Source of the DNA: Candidatus Pollutiaquabacter sp.
GTDB taxonomy: Bacteria > Bacteroidota > Bacteroidia > AKYH767-A > 2013-40CM-41-45
DNA length: 5,699 bases
Reading direction: 5' to 3'
Assembly (NCBI GenBank): GCA_903854075.1
Contig: CAINVI010000063.1
Location: 1 to 5,699, forward strand
Shown here: piece after piece, positions 1-5,699 of the stretch
How the letters are laid out: each line of letters starts with the position of its first letter
How positions within the stretch are numbered: position 1 is the first letter of the stretch
The notes under the pieces: model-generated
Seen by the model: only the letters and a program-made list of their open reading frames with translations
Database searches by the model: none
What the model was told of the DNA's origin: nothing
Made by a program: the position numbers and the translations under genes

Positions 1-587
1 TCAAAGATCTCCAATCGGCCGCTCTCATAGTATTGACGGACGGTTCGGTTGACCATATGCACCACGAACGAGAGATCTTCTGCCCAGAAAATGTTCTCTT
101 CCTCAATGTGATGCAACATCACTTCCGACTGCTCGACATATTTCTTGACAATCTCCTGAAGATAGAGCTTCTCGTCTACCGTTTCACTGGTTAAGAACGT
201 ACGGAATTCCGGTGAACGCTTCATCTCGAAAAACAACTTGCGCACCAATTCATGGTCCTTCTGCCAGGTTGTCTTCCAACGTTTGCGATCGGATAAGAAA
301 ACGGAGTTTTCAGAAAGTACTTTAACAAATGAGAACTGATACAAGCGGAGGCGTGCTTTCAATTCATCCTGATCCGGAAAATATTTGTTTTGCAGTTCAT
401 CCACATCAGCCTTATCAGCTTCGGCAAGTTCAAGAATGAACTGCAGCAGATAAATATAAAGCTCGTGTACTTTTTCAACGCTGCGAAAAAGCTCACGTTC
501 AGCAACGGCAAGATCTTTCTTATCCGATTGAAAATAGGCGTACAGTGCCTGAAGCACTTTTACCCGGAGTTGCCTTCTGCTGAGCAT
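1..587 (-). CDS. nusB: Transcription antitermination factor NusB, N-terminal part (runs off left edge)
   Basis: NusB binds the boxA RNA element together with S10/NusE and supports antitermination of rRNA transcription in the cytoplasm. The reverse strand is open from ATG (587-585) to the window edge, giving 195 complete codons. The protein begins MLSRRQLRVKVLQALYAYFQ, matching the NusB N-terminal helix pattern RRxxRxxxxQALY. A charged helical segment follows (about residues 21-60), then an acidic stretch ending near LQNKYFPDQDE, and a distal part with EEENIFWAEDLSFVVHMVNRTV (about 165-187), typical of Bacteroidota NusB. The family in this phylum is about 300 residues, against about 140 in E. 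coli, so roughly the last third, with the conserved C-terminal core, is outside the window. There is no Shine-Dalgarno, as expected for the phylum. It lies 67 bp downstream of the dehydrogenase gene on the same strand with no convincing promoter or terminator between, so co-transcription is likely. The identification is firm; the exact start is probable because ATG coincides with the conserved N-terminus. Confidence 0.9.
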   Translation of the reverse strand, partial: MLSRRQLRVKVLQALYAYFQSDKKDLAVAERELFRSVEKVHELYIYLLQFILELAEADKADVDELQNKYFPDQDELKARLRLYQFSFVKVLSENSVFLSDRKRWKTTWQKDHELVRKLFFEMKRSPEFRTFLTSETVDEKLYLQEIVKKYVEQSEVMLHHIEEENIFWAEDLSFVVHMVNRTVRQYYESGRLEIF

Positions 588-654
588 AGGACTGGATTTC
601 TGAAGATAAGAAGAACGAGTGAACTATGAATTGAAAGGAAATGCGGCGATGCGG

Positions 655-1746
655 TTATTGACGCGCAGCAAGAATTCGCTCTTCAGCGATCATTTTGGCT
701 GCGGCAATGGTCGTAATGTCTTCCTTCTTCGCCTTACGAAGAATTTCTAACGTCGTGTCGTAGATCTTACGCGCCTGCTCCATCGCTACTTCACGGTTGT
801 AACCGTGTAGCTCGGAATAAACGTTGATCAGTCCCCCGGCATTGATCAGGAAATCAGGCGCCCATAAGATGCCCTTTTCCTTCAACTGCTGACCGTGTTG
901 CACTTCCTCTGCCAACTGATTGTTGGCAGCACCGGCAACCACAGAGCAGCCAAGACGGTTGATATTCTCCGTATTCAAGGTTGCGCCCAATGCACACGGA
1001 GCATAAATATCGATTTCCTGGTCGTACACGTTTTCTGCAGCAATAGACGTAGCTCCGTATTGCTTGACCATGGCATCTACACTTTCTTTGTTAATGTCGG
1101 AAACCAGTACGATAGCGCCTTCTTCCGTCAGCATACGAACAAGATTTTGACCGACGTGTCCAACACCTTGTACCATGACTTTCTTACCCTTTACGCTGTC
1201 GCTTCCCCAGAATTCCAGGGCGGATGCCTTCATACCCATAAAAACACCGAAAGCCGTAACGGGAGAAGGATCTCCTCCGCCGCCCATGCTTTCCGGTAAA
1301 CCGGTTACATGCTTGGTTGATTCACGAACACTGACCATGTCGGAAGTTGAAGTACCGACATCCTCAGCAGTGATATAGCGGCCTCCAAGCGACTCCACAA
1401 ATTGACCGTATTTACGGAACAACTGCGGTGATTTTTGTGTTTTAGCATCACCGATGATAACGGCCTTGCCGCCACCCAGTTTCAATCCGCTGATGGCAGC
1501 CTTGTACGTCATTCCACGGGAAAGTCGCAATACGTCATTGATAGCTTCACTTTCGGTAGCATAATTCCACATGCGGGTTCCGCCTAACGCAGGACCAAGG
1601 GTTGTATCATGAATGGCAATTATCGCCTTTAATCCAGTAACTTTATCATAACAGAAAACCACCTGTTCATGTCCGGCAAAAGAAGGATGACTCATTACGC
1701 CCTCAATCCCGGTCTTGGTTTCCTTAATGTCTTTGATTTCTAACAT
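655..1746 (-). CDS. Leucine dehydrogenase (Glu/Leu/Phe/Val dehydrogenase family, NAD-dependent)
   Basis: This enzyme reversibly and oxidatively deaminates leucine, valine and isoleucine to the 2-oxo acids using NAD+ (EC 1.4.1.9 type; symbols ldh or bcd are used elsewhere). The protein is 363 residues, the usual length for leucine dehydrogenase and shorter than the roughly 450 of glutamate dehydrogenases. The N-terminal substrate domain (about 10-150) holds the family signature ALGGTRMW (53-60) and GLKLGGGKAVIIGD (87-100). K82 and K94 match the substrate-binding and catalytic lysines K68 and K80 of Bacillus leucine dehydrogenase, with the same spacing of 12. D129 in AEDVGTS matches the catalytic aspartate. 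The Rossmann domain has the dinucleotide loop GVGHVG (194-199) and an acidic residue after the second strand (D217 in VSDIN), which favours NAD over NADP. The C-terminal part has APDFLINAGGLINVYSE (296-312). The ATG start follows a good promoter by about 40 nt. Likely first gene of an operon with nusB. Substrate preference within the branched-chain set is inferred. Confidence 0.95.
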   Translation of the reverse strand: MLEIKDIKETKTGIEGVMSHPSFAGHEQVVFCYDKVTGLKAIIAIHDTTLGPALGGTRMWNYATESEAINDVLRLSRGMTYKAAISGLKLGGGKAVIIGDAKTQKSPQLFRKYGQFVESLGGRYITAEDVGTSTSDMVSVRESTKHVTGLPESMGGGGDPSPVTAFGVFMGMKASALEFWGSDSVKGKKVMVQGVGHVGQNLVRMLTEEGAIVLVSDINKESVDAMVKQYGATSIAAENVYDQEIDIYAPCALGATLNTENINRLGCSVVAGAANNQLAEEVQHGQQLKEKGILWAPDFLINAGGLINVYSELHGYNREVAMEQARKIYDTTLEILRKAKKEDITTIAAAKMIAEERILAARQ

Positions 1747-1762
1747 ACAAATCCGTGTTAAT

Positions 1763-1770
1763 TACCTTTG
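1763..1770 (+). promoter_or_regulatory. Candidate -7 box for the ABC exporter gene
   Basis: TACCTTTG on the plus strand fits TAnnTTTG and is followed by CACC, a common context in this phylum. No TTG lies at the expected 19-21 nt upstream; the nearest TTTG (1732-1735) is 27 nt away. A start near 1776 would give a leader of about 70 nt. A competing candidate is TTCG (1783-1786), 19 nt, then TATTTTTTG (1806-1814), which has one T too many but would give a leader of about 25 nt. I cannot choose between them from sequence. Confidence 0.4.
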
Positions 1771-1793
1771 CACCGTTAAACGTTCGGGCGGCG

Positions 1794-1824
1794 CAAATGT
1801 AGGCTTATTTTTTGAGGCGACCAA
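1794..1824 (-). promoter_or_regulatory. Bacteroidota-type promoter for the leucine dehydrogenase (and probably nusB)
   Basis: Read on the minus strand, TTG (1824-1822) is followed after exactly 20 nt by TACATTTG (1801-1794), a full match to the -7 consensus TAnnTTTG of the Bacteroidota primary sigma factor. Transcription would start near 1788 and leave a leader of about 40 nt before the ATG at 1746. The -7 box and the spacing are seen directly; activity is inferred. Confidence 0.65.
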
Positions 1825-1845
1825 CACCCGTTTTAACAACTGAAA

Positions 1846-3633
1846 ATGAAAGCATTAGCCCGATTAAACAAGTACTTTTTCCGGTACCGCGGACACCTTG
1901 TTCTTGGGATCCTCTTTGTGGTGTTACAGAACTTCGGCGCCATCTATCCGGCGCAGGTCGTTCGGGAATCCCTGGACCAAGTAATCAATCACCTCAAAAA
2001 CAATCCTTTAAGCGGCTCATCGGACTACATTACAGCGCTTGTTTTTCGCTTTTTCCTGCTGATTATCGGAGTCGCTTTTTTACGCGGATTATTGATGTTT
2101 TTAATGCGTCAGACGATTATTGTCATGTCACGACGTATTGAATACGACATGAAAAACGAAATCTACGAACAGTATCAGCGTCTCAGTCTTTCTTTCTACC
2201 GGAGGAACAATACCGGCGATATGATGAACCGCATTTCGGAAGATGTAGGCCGCGTGCGCTCCTATTTCGGTCCCGCAGTGATGTATTCCATCAACCTGGT
2301 TGTGTTGTTCATCCTGATTACAGTAAGCATGTTTAACGTAAATCCGACGCTGACACTTTATGTACTGGCACCCTTACCGCTGCTTTCCATTTCGATTTAT
2401 TACGTGAGTGAAATCATGAATCGCAAAAGCGAACAAGTACAGGAACAACAAAGTCGACTGAGTACATTCGTGCAGGAAGCTTTCAGCGGTATTCGGATTC
2501 TTAAATCCTTTTCAAAAGAAGAAGCCTTTACCAAGGAGTTTGCCGATGAAAGTCAGGATTACCTGAAAAAGAACATGTCGCTGGTACGTGTAAATGCTTT
2601 ATTCTATCCACTCATGTTATTGCTAGTCGGCATCAGCACCGTTCTGGTAGTGTATATCGGCGGCAAAGAAGTACTGGCAGGAAGAGCCACTACCGGAAAC
2701 ATTGCCGAATTTATTTTATATGTGAACATGCTGACCTGGCCGGTTGCTTCCTTGGGCTGGGTAACGGCGATCATTCAGCGTGCTGCAGCATCGCAGCAAC
2801 GCATCAACGAATTTCTGGAACTCGCACCGGAAATTTATTCGGAAGCGACTACCGAAATAGGCTTTTCAGGAACGATAGAATTCCGCAACGTGAGTTTTGT
2901 CTACCCCGACAGTGGCATAAAAGCCCTGGACGAAGTCAGCTTCCAGCTTCCGGCCGGAAGCTCATTAGCTATTATCGGAAGAACAGGCTCCGGCAAATCA
3001 ACCGTCGCACAATTGCTGCTGCGCATGTACGATGTTACCTCCGGAGAAATCCTCATCGATGGTCATCCGATTCGGAACATTCCACTATCGCAGCTCCGCG
3101 AGAAAATAGGCTATGTTCCGCAGGATGTTTTTCTTTTTAGCGATAGCATCGCCAACAATATCGCCTTCGGATTGCACGACACTATCACGGAATCGGTGCG
3201 TGAGCAAAAAATACTGGAAGCCGCAACCGCTGCGGTGATTGCCGAAAACATTCGTGAATTCCCGGCAGGTTTTGAAACGATGCTTGGAGAGCGAGGCATC
3301 ACGTTATCCGGCGGACAAAAACAACGTGTTTCAATTGCTCGAGCACTGATTCGAAATCCAAAGGTGTTGATCTTTGATGATTGTTTAAGTGCTGTTGACA
3401 CTGCTACTGAAGAGCAAATTCTCAGTAACCTTAAGTCAGCGACCAGCAGCGTAACCTCCATCATGATCAGTCACCGTGTATCCGGTATCAAGCAAGCGGC
3501 TCAGATCCTCTTACTAGATCACGGTAAAATCATCGAACAAGGCAGTCATCTTTCATTGCTGAAGCAGAAAGGCGCTTATTATGCGCTGTACGAGAAACAA
3601 TTATTGGAAAAAGCGGAATCATCCGCATCCTGA
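1846..3633 (+). CDS. ABC exporter half-transporter (MsbA/MdlA-like permease fused to ATPase)
   Basis: This is a 595-residue type IV ABC exporter subunit that would dimerise in the inner membrane and use ATP to move a lipid, peptide or drug outward. The permease half (about 1-320) has six hydrophobic segments near 17-37, 63-88, 144-163, 168-188, 252-272 and 284-310. The nucleotide-binding half (about 342-590) has an A-loop tyrosine (Y353), Walker A GRTGSGKST (378-386), Q-loop Q426, signature LSGGQKQR (487-494), Walker B VLIFD (507-511), D-loop SAVD (515-518) and H-loop H543. The residue after the Walker B aspartate, normally the catalytic Glu, is Asp (D512, in FDDCLSAVD), as in MdlA-like and other asymmetric-exporter subunits. 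No partner half-transporter lies next to it, so it either forms a homodimer or pairs with a product encoded elsewhere. It is divergent from the dehydrogenase and converges on dnaB. The ATG is preceded by an A-rich stretch without Shine-Dalgarno, and the N-terminus aligns with the usual amphipathic helix before TM1. The family is certain; the substrate is unknown. Confidence 0.95.
   Translation: MKALARLNKYFFRYRGHLVLGILFVVLQNFGAIYPAQVVRESLDQVINHLKNNPLSGSSDYITALVFRFFLLIIGVAFLRGLLMFLMRQTIIVMSRRIEYDMKNEIYEQYQRLSLSFYRRNNTGDMMNRISEDVGRVRSYFGPAVMYSINLVVLFILITVSMFNVNPTLTLYVLAPLPLLSISIYYVSEIMNRKSEQVQEQQSRLSTFVQEAFSGIRILKSFSKEEAFTKEFADESQDYLKKNMSLVRVNALFYPLMLLLVGISTVLVVYIGGKEVLAGRATTGNIAEFILYVNMLTWPVASLGWVTAIIQRAAASQQRINEFLELAPEIYSEATTEIGFSGTIEFRNVSFVYPDSGIKALDEVSFQLPAGSSLAIIGRTGSGKSTVAQLLLRMYDVTSGEILIDGHPIRNIPLSQLREKIGYVPQDVFLFSDSIANNIAFGLHDTITESVREQKILEAATAAVIAENIREFPAGFETMLGERGITLSGGQKQRVSIARALIRNPKVLIFDDCLSAVDTATEEQILSNLKSATSSVTSIMISHRVSGIKQAAQILLLDHGKIIEQGSHLSLLKQKGAYYALYEKQLLEKAESSAS
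3608..3626 (-). terminator. Probable intrinsic terminator of dnaB, inside the ABC gene 3' end
   Basis: Read on the minus strand, the stem GCGGA / TCCGC with loop TGAT (3626-3613) is followed at once by TTTTT (3612-3608). It begins 14 nt beyond the dnaB stop codon, where a terminator is expected. The stem is only 5 bp but has four G-C pairs. It lies entirely within the coding end of the convergent ABC gene. On the plus strand the same hairpin has no following T-run, so it would act in one direction only. Confidence 0.45.
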
Positions 3634-3640
3634 TAAAACG

Positions 3641-5176
3641 TTAGAACGGATTATCATCCGGAAGATCGTTCATCCGTGAGCTAACAATGATTCGGTTGCT
3701 CTGGTAATCCGTGATACTTCCACCCAACGATTCACCCGGCATTTCGGAAAAGTCAAGGTCTGTAAACTTCGCCAAATGATCGATGAACTTCAGCTTCACG
3801 GTTTCCAACGCTCCATTACGGTGCTTGGCGATGATGACTTCCGCTAAACCTTTGGTTGGATTGTTATCCTCATCGAATTCCATACCGTAATATTCCGGAC
3901 GGTAGATGAACATCACCATATCGGCATCCTGTTCGATAGCACCGGATTCGCGAAGGTCACTCAATTGCGGCCGCTTAGATCCGCCGCGGGTTTCTACCTG
4001 ACGACTCAACTGAGAAAGTGCGATAATAGGAACATTCAACTCTTTCGCTACAGCTTTCAGCGAGCGGGAGATGGTACTGATTTCCTGTTCACGGTTTCCG
4101 CTTTTATTATCTACGTCTGCACGCATCAACTGAAGGTAATCGACGATCACCATTTGAATATCGTGCATCGCTTTGAGTCGGCGGCAGCGTGAGCGGAATT
4201 CAAAGACAGAAAGAGACGGCGTATCGTCGATATACAAGGGGGCCTGCGACAGTTTGCCGGTCTGAGAAACCAACTTCTGCCACTCGGTTTCATCCAGCGT
4301 TCCCTTACGTAATTTCTCGGAAGGAATACCGGTCTCGGAGGAAACCATACGTTTCACCAGCTGATCGGCCGACATTTCCAGCGAAAACAAGGCAATCGGC
4401 TTGTTGAAACCAATGGTGGCATTGCGTGCCAGCGAAAGAACGAATGCGGTCTTACCCATACCCGGACGAGCGGCCAGAATAACCAGATCGGATTTCTGCC
4501 AGCCGGAGGTGATACGATCCAACGCAGTAAATCCACTCTCCACACCGGTAACACCGGTTCCGTGAAGGCGCGCAGCTTCTACTTGTTTGGTGACCGTACT
4601 TACCATATCGCGCATATCCTGAAAGTTCCGACGGATATTACCTTGTGCGATATCGAACAAGTTTTTTTCTGCACGATCGAGCAGATGGAACACATCGCTG
4701 GTTTCTTCATACGCATCACGGATGGTCTCCGAAGAAATGCGGATCAATTCCCGCTGAATATGTTTCTGCAGAATGATCCTCGCGTGAAACTCGATATTGG
4801 CCGCCGAAGCGACGCGGTTGGTGAGCTGGGTGATAAAAAACGGACCACCGACTAATTCTAGTTCACCGGCTTTGCGGAGGTCGTTGGTGACGGTAAGGAT
4901 GTCAATCGGCTGGGAGGCCTCAAACAGGCGACGGATGGCGCGGTAAATTAGCTGGTGTGCATCCTTATAAAACGATTCCGGATGAAGGATGTCGATGACG
5001 GAAGTAAGTGCATCTTTCTCGAGCATCAACGCACCCAACACCGCTTCTTCCAAATCCAGCGCCTGAGGAGGAAGTTTCCCCATTTGCTGCGACTGAAAAA
5101 CAGAGGCTGCCGTTAGACCGCCAGTCCGTTTGCGCGTTGCCGCATCCGTACGTTTATTGAAATCGCCCTGTTCCAT
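3641..5176 (-). CDS. dnaB: Replicative DNA helicase DnaB
   Basis: DnaB is the hexameric 5'-3' helicase that unwinds the replication fork and recruits primase. Residue numbers here count from ATG at 5176 (511 residues). A charged low-complexity N-terminus (1-35) precedes the DnaB N-terminal domain, which begins at KLPPQALDLEEAVLGALML (35-53) and ends near 145. A linker helix and then the RecA-type motor (about 205-478) follow. Motifs: Walker A PGMGKT (238-243, K242), catalytic Glu in FSLEMS (E267), Walker B VIVDYLQL (D346), ALSQLSR (Q389) and KHRNG (K451, arginine finger R453), all intact. No intein is present. The tail ends NDLPDDNPF, resembling an SSB C-terminal tip. An in-frame TTG nine bases upstream (5185) is possible, but it is part of the -7 promoter box, so the ATG is preferred. 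The gene converges on the ABC exporter with a 7-bp gap, and is divergent from accA. Confidence 0.96.
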   Translation of the reverse strand: MEQGDFNKRTDAATRKRTGGLTAASVFQSQQMGKLPPQALDLEEAVLGALMLEKDALTSVIDILHPESFYKDAHQLIYRAIRRLFEASQPIDILTVTNDLRKAGELELVGGPFFITQLTNRVASAANIEFHARIILQKHIQRELIRISSETIRDAYEETSDVFHLLDRAEKNLFDIAQGNIRRNFQDMRDMVSTVTKQVEAARLHGTGVTGVESGFTALDRITSGWQKSDLVILAARPGMGKTAFVLSLARNATIGFNKPIALFSLEMSADQLVKRMVSSETGIPSEKLRKGTLDETEWQKLVSQTGKLSQAPLYIDDTPSLSVFEFRSRCRRLKAMHDIQMVIVDYLQLMRADVDNKSGNREQEISTISRSLKAVAKELNVPIIALSQLSRQVETRGGSKRPQLSDLRESGAIEQDADMVMFIYRPEYYGMEFDEDNNPTKGLAEVIIAKHRNGALETVKLKFIDHLAKFTDLDFSEMPGESLGGSITDYQSNRIIVSSRMNDLPDDNPF

Positions 5177-5182
5177 CTCACT

Positions 5183-5212
5183 CAAATATAACCTGTTTTA
5201 CCTTTTCCGCAA
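5183..5212 (-). promoter_or_regulatory. dnaB promoter, almost touching the start codon
   Basis: On the minus strand, TTG (5212-5210), 19 nt, then TATATTTG (5190-5183) is an excellent fit to the Bacteroidota -33/-7 consensus. The predicted transcription start falls around 5180-5176, at or within a few bases of the ATG at 5176. This implies a leaderless or nearly leaderless dnaB mRNA and argues against translation from the TTG at 5185, which is inside the -7 box. The match is seen directly; the start site is inferred. Confidence 0.65.
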
Positions 5213-5482
5213 GTCCTGAAGCGGTTCAAAAGGGGATCGAAAGTACAGAAAAGGCGGGCATGGACAAAGGGTTGTTCACAACTTGAAACCGAAGGTATTC
5301 GGAATCCGTTGACCATGAGGGACTAAGAGAATTTGAATGAATTCAGATTGGAAAGAGTGTTGCTATAAAGCCGGTAAATGAATTTAGTAAGAATTTCATT
5401 AGTATCTAATTTTCAATTATTTATATAATTTACATGAACCCATTTTCAAGCGATAGCTACACCGGTTAAAACGTATTTTTTT
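5213..5482. other. Intergenic region between the dnaB and accA promoters
   Basis: The whole gene-free gap from dnaB to accA is about 350 bp; this is the part between the two promoters. I see no RNA gene, no mobile-element remnant and no convincing small gene. It is mixed in composition up to about 5340 and then strongly AT-rich (about 5370-5450). Small inverted repeats occur (CCGAA/TTCGG at 5289-5302; AATGAA/TTCATT around 5378-5401) but none has a T-run or a coherent fold. One 44-codon minus-strand reading frame (5316-5182) ends in the dnaB promoter and looks like chance. Confidence 0.6.
5271..5282. repeat. Short inverted repeat with DnaA-box-like core upstream of dnaB
   Basis: GTTGTTCACAAC is made of 5-bp arms GTTGT and ACAAC around TC. 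It contains TTGTTCACA, one mismatch from the DnaA-box consensus TTATNCACA. It lies about 60 bp upstream of the dnaB -33 element. It could be a repressor or DnaA site for dnaB, or chance: there is a single copy and no cluster of boxes, so it is not evidence for an origin. Confidence 0.25.
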
Positions 5483-5512
5483 CTGCATTAAAAGTCATTT
5501 TGAGTACCTTGC
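5483..5512 (+). promoter_or_regulatory. Candidate accA promoter
   Basis: TACCTTGC (5505-5512) is close to the -7 consensus TAnnTTTG, and CTG within TTCTG (5483-5485) stands 19 nt upstream as a weak -33 element. The predicted start is near 5517, giving a leader of about 12 nt before the ATG at 5530. Both boxes deviate from consensus, so the call rests mainly on position and spacing. Confidence 0.4.
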
Positions 5513-5529
5513 AGGCCCAAGCTAATCGT

Positions 5530-5699
5530 ATGAACTTCCTAGAATTTGAAAAACCGGTAGCCGACCTGATCGACCAGATCGAAAAGCAAAAGCAGATCGG
5601 TGAAAAAACGAAAGTGGACGTAACGGTTGCCGTTCGCCAGCTGGAAATCCGTTTGGAAGAAACACGCCGGAACCTCTACTCCAACCTTACGCCGTGGCA
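5530..5699 (+). CDS. accA: Acetyl-CoA carboxylase carboxyltransferase subunit alpha, N-terminal part (runs off right edge)
   Basis: AccA pairs with AccD to form the carboxyltransferase that moves the carboxyl group from biotin on AccB to acetyl-CoA, making malonyl-CoA for fatty-acid synthesis in the cytoplasm. Only 56 complete codons are visible, starting at ATG 5530. The sequence shows the AccA N-terminal pattern: LEFEKPVADLIDQIEKQK (4-21), an amphipathic helical hairpin with IRLEETRRNLYSNL (40-53), and then LTPW (53-56), which begins the conserved LTPWQRVQxARHPxRP block. The family is about 315-320 residues, so over 80% is missing. The crotonase-fold catalytic part is outside the window. 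It is divergent from dnaB across about 350 bp with its own candidate promoter. The start agrees with homologues, which begin a few residues before FEKP. No Shine-Dalgarno is seen. Confidence 0.9.
   Translation, partial: MNFLEFEKPVADLIDQIEKQKQIGEKTKVDVTVAVRQLEIRLEETRRNLYSNLTPW

Noticed and set aside
390..629. 79-codon plus-strand reading frame
   Set aside because: It is antisense to the nusB coding start and intergenic gap, with no family resemblance; nusB on the other strand is clear.
895..1378. Plus-strand reading frames of 134 and 67 codons
   Set aside because: Both are antisense within the well-conserved leucine dehydrogenase and have cysteine- and histidine-rich nonsense composition typical of shadow frames.
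1812..2141. 109-codon plus-strand frame overlapping the start of the ABC gene
   Set aside because: It is out of frame with the ABC exporter, whose N-terminal helix and TM1 are recognisable; the overlapping product resembles nothing.
3111..3464. 117-codon minus-strand frame
   Set aside because: It is the complement of the ABC nucleotide-binding domain, whose conserved motifs account for the sequence.
3965..4855. Several frames of 66-97 codons within dnaB on both strands
   Set aside because: They are shadows of dnaB, which is continuous with all helicase motifs intact.
5289..5302. CCGAA/TTCGG hairpin as a terminator
   Set aside because: It has a 5-bp stem without a following T-run on either strand and no gene ending nearby.
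5182..5316. 44-codon minus-strand reading frame upstream of dnaB
   Set aside because: It has no recognisable product, no promoter of its own, and its end coincides with the dnaB -7 box.
5378..5401. AATGAA/TTCATT inverted repeat as an RNA structure or origin element
   Set aside because: The arms are AT-only apart from one pair, with a 12-nt loop in AT-rich DNA, which is expected by chance; no repeated iterons accompany it.
5213..5482. Replication origin beside dnaB
   Set aside because: There is only one imperfect DnaA-box-like site and no dnaA, dnaN or box cluster; nearby dnaB alone is not evidence for an origin.

Overview
The window looks like core chromosome of a Bacteroidota bacterium. 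The evidence is the long Bacteroidota-type NusB, the leucine dehydrogenase/nusB pairing, the DnaB and AccA sequences, the lack of Shine-Dalgarno sequences before any start, and several good matches to the Bacteroidota promoter (-33 TTG / -7 TAnnTTTG, spaced 19-20 nt). The order or genus cannot be fixed from sequence alone; Chitinophagales- or Sphingobacteria-like is a guess. Base composition is balanced in genes and AT-rich in the largest intergenic gap. No mobile element, CRISPR array, tRNA or rRNA is visible.

Layout from left to right: (1) the N-terminal 195 codons of nusB on the minus strand, running off the left edge; (2) a complete NAD-dependent leucine/branched-chain amino acid dehydrogenase on the minus strand, 67 bp upstream of nusB and probably co-transcribed with it; (3) a compact 99-bp divergent promoter region; (4) a complete ABC exporter half-transporter (6 TM plus NBD) on the plus strand, with Asp in place of the usual catalytic Glu; (5) only 7 bp further on, in convergent orientation, the replicative helicase dnaB on the minus strand, whose probable terminator hairpin lies inside the 3' end of the ABC gene; (6) a gap of about 350 bp holding the dnaB and accA promoters and little else recognisable; (7) the first 56 codons of accA on the plus strand, running off the right edge.

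The genes are housekeeping: transcription antitermination, branched-chain amino acid catabolism (which in many Bacteroidota also supplies branched acyl-CoA primers for iso-fatty acids), export of a lipid or drug, replication fork unwinding, and the first committed step of fatty-acid synthesis. They do not form one pathway. I see no evidence of an undescribed multi-gene system. The points most worth checking are the probable ATG start of DnaB with an almost leaderless mRNA (its in-frame upstream TTG lies in the -7 box), an SSB-like acidic -DDNPF tail on DnaB, the Asp-for-Glu change in the lone ABC exporter, and the overlapping promoters between the exporter and the dehydrogenase.
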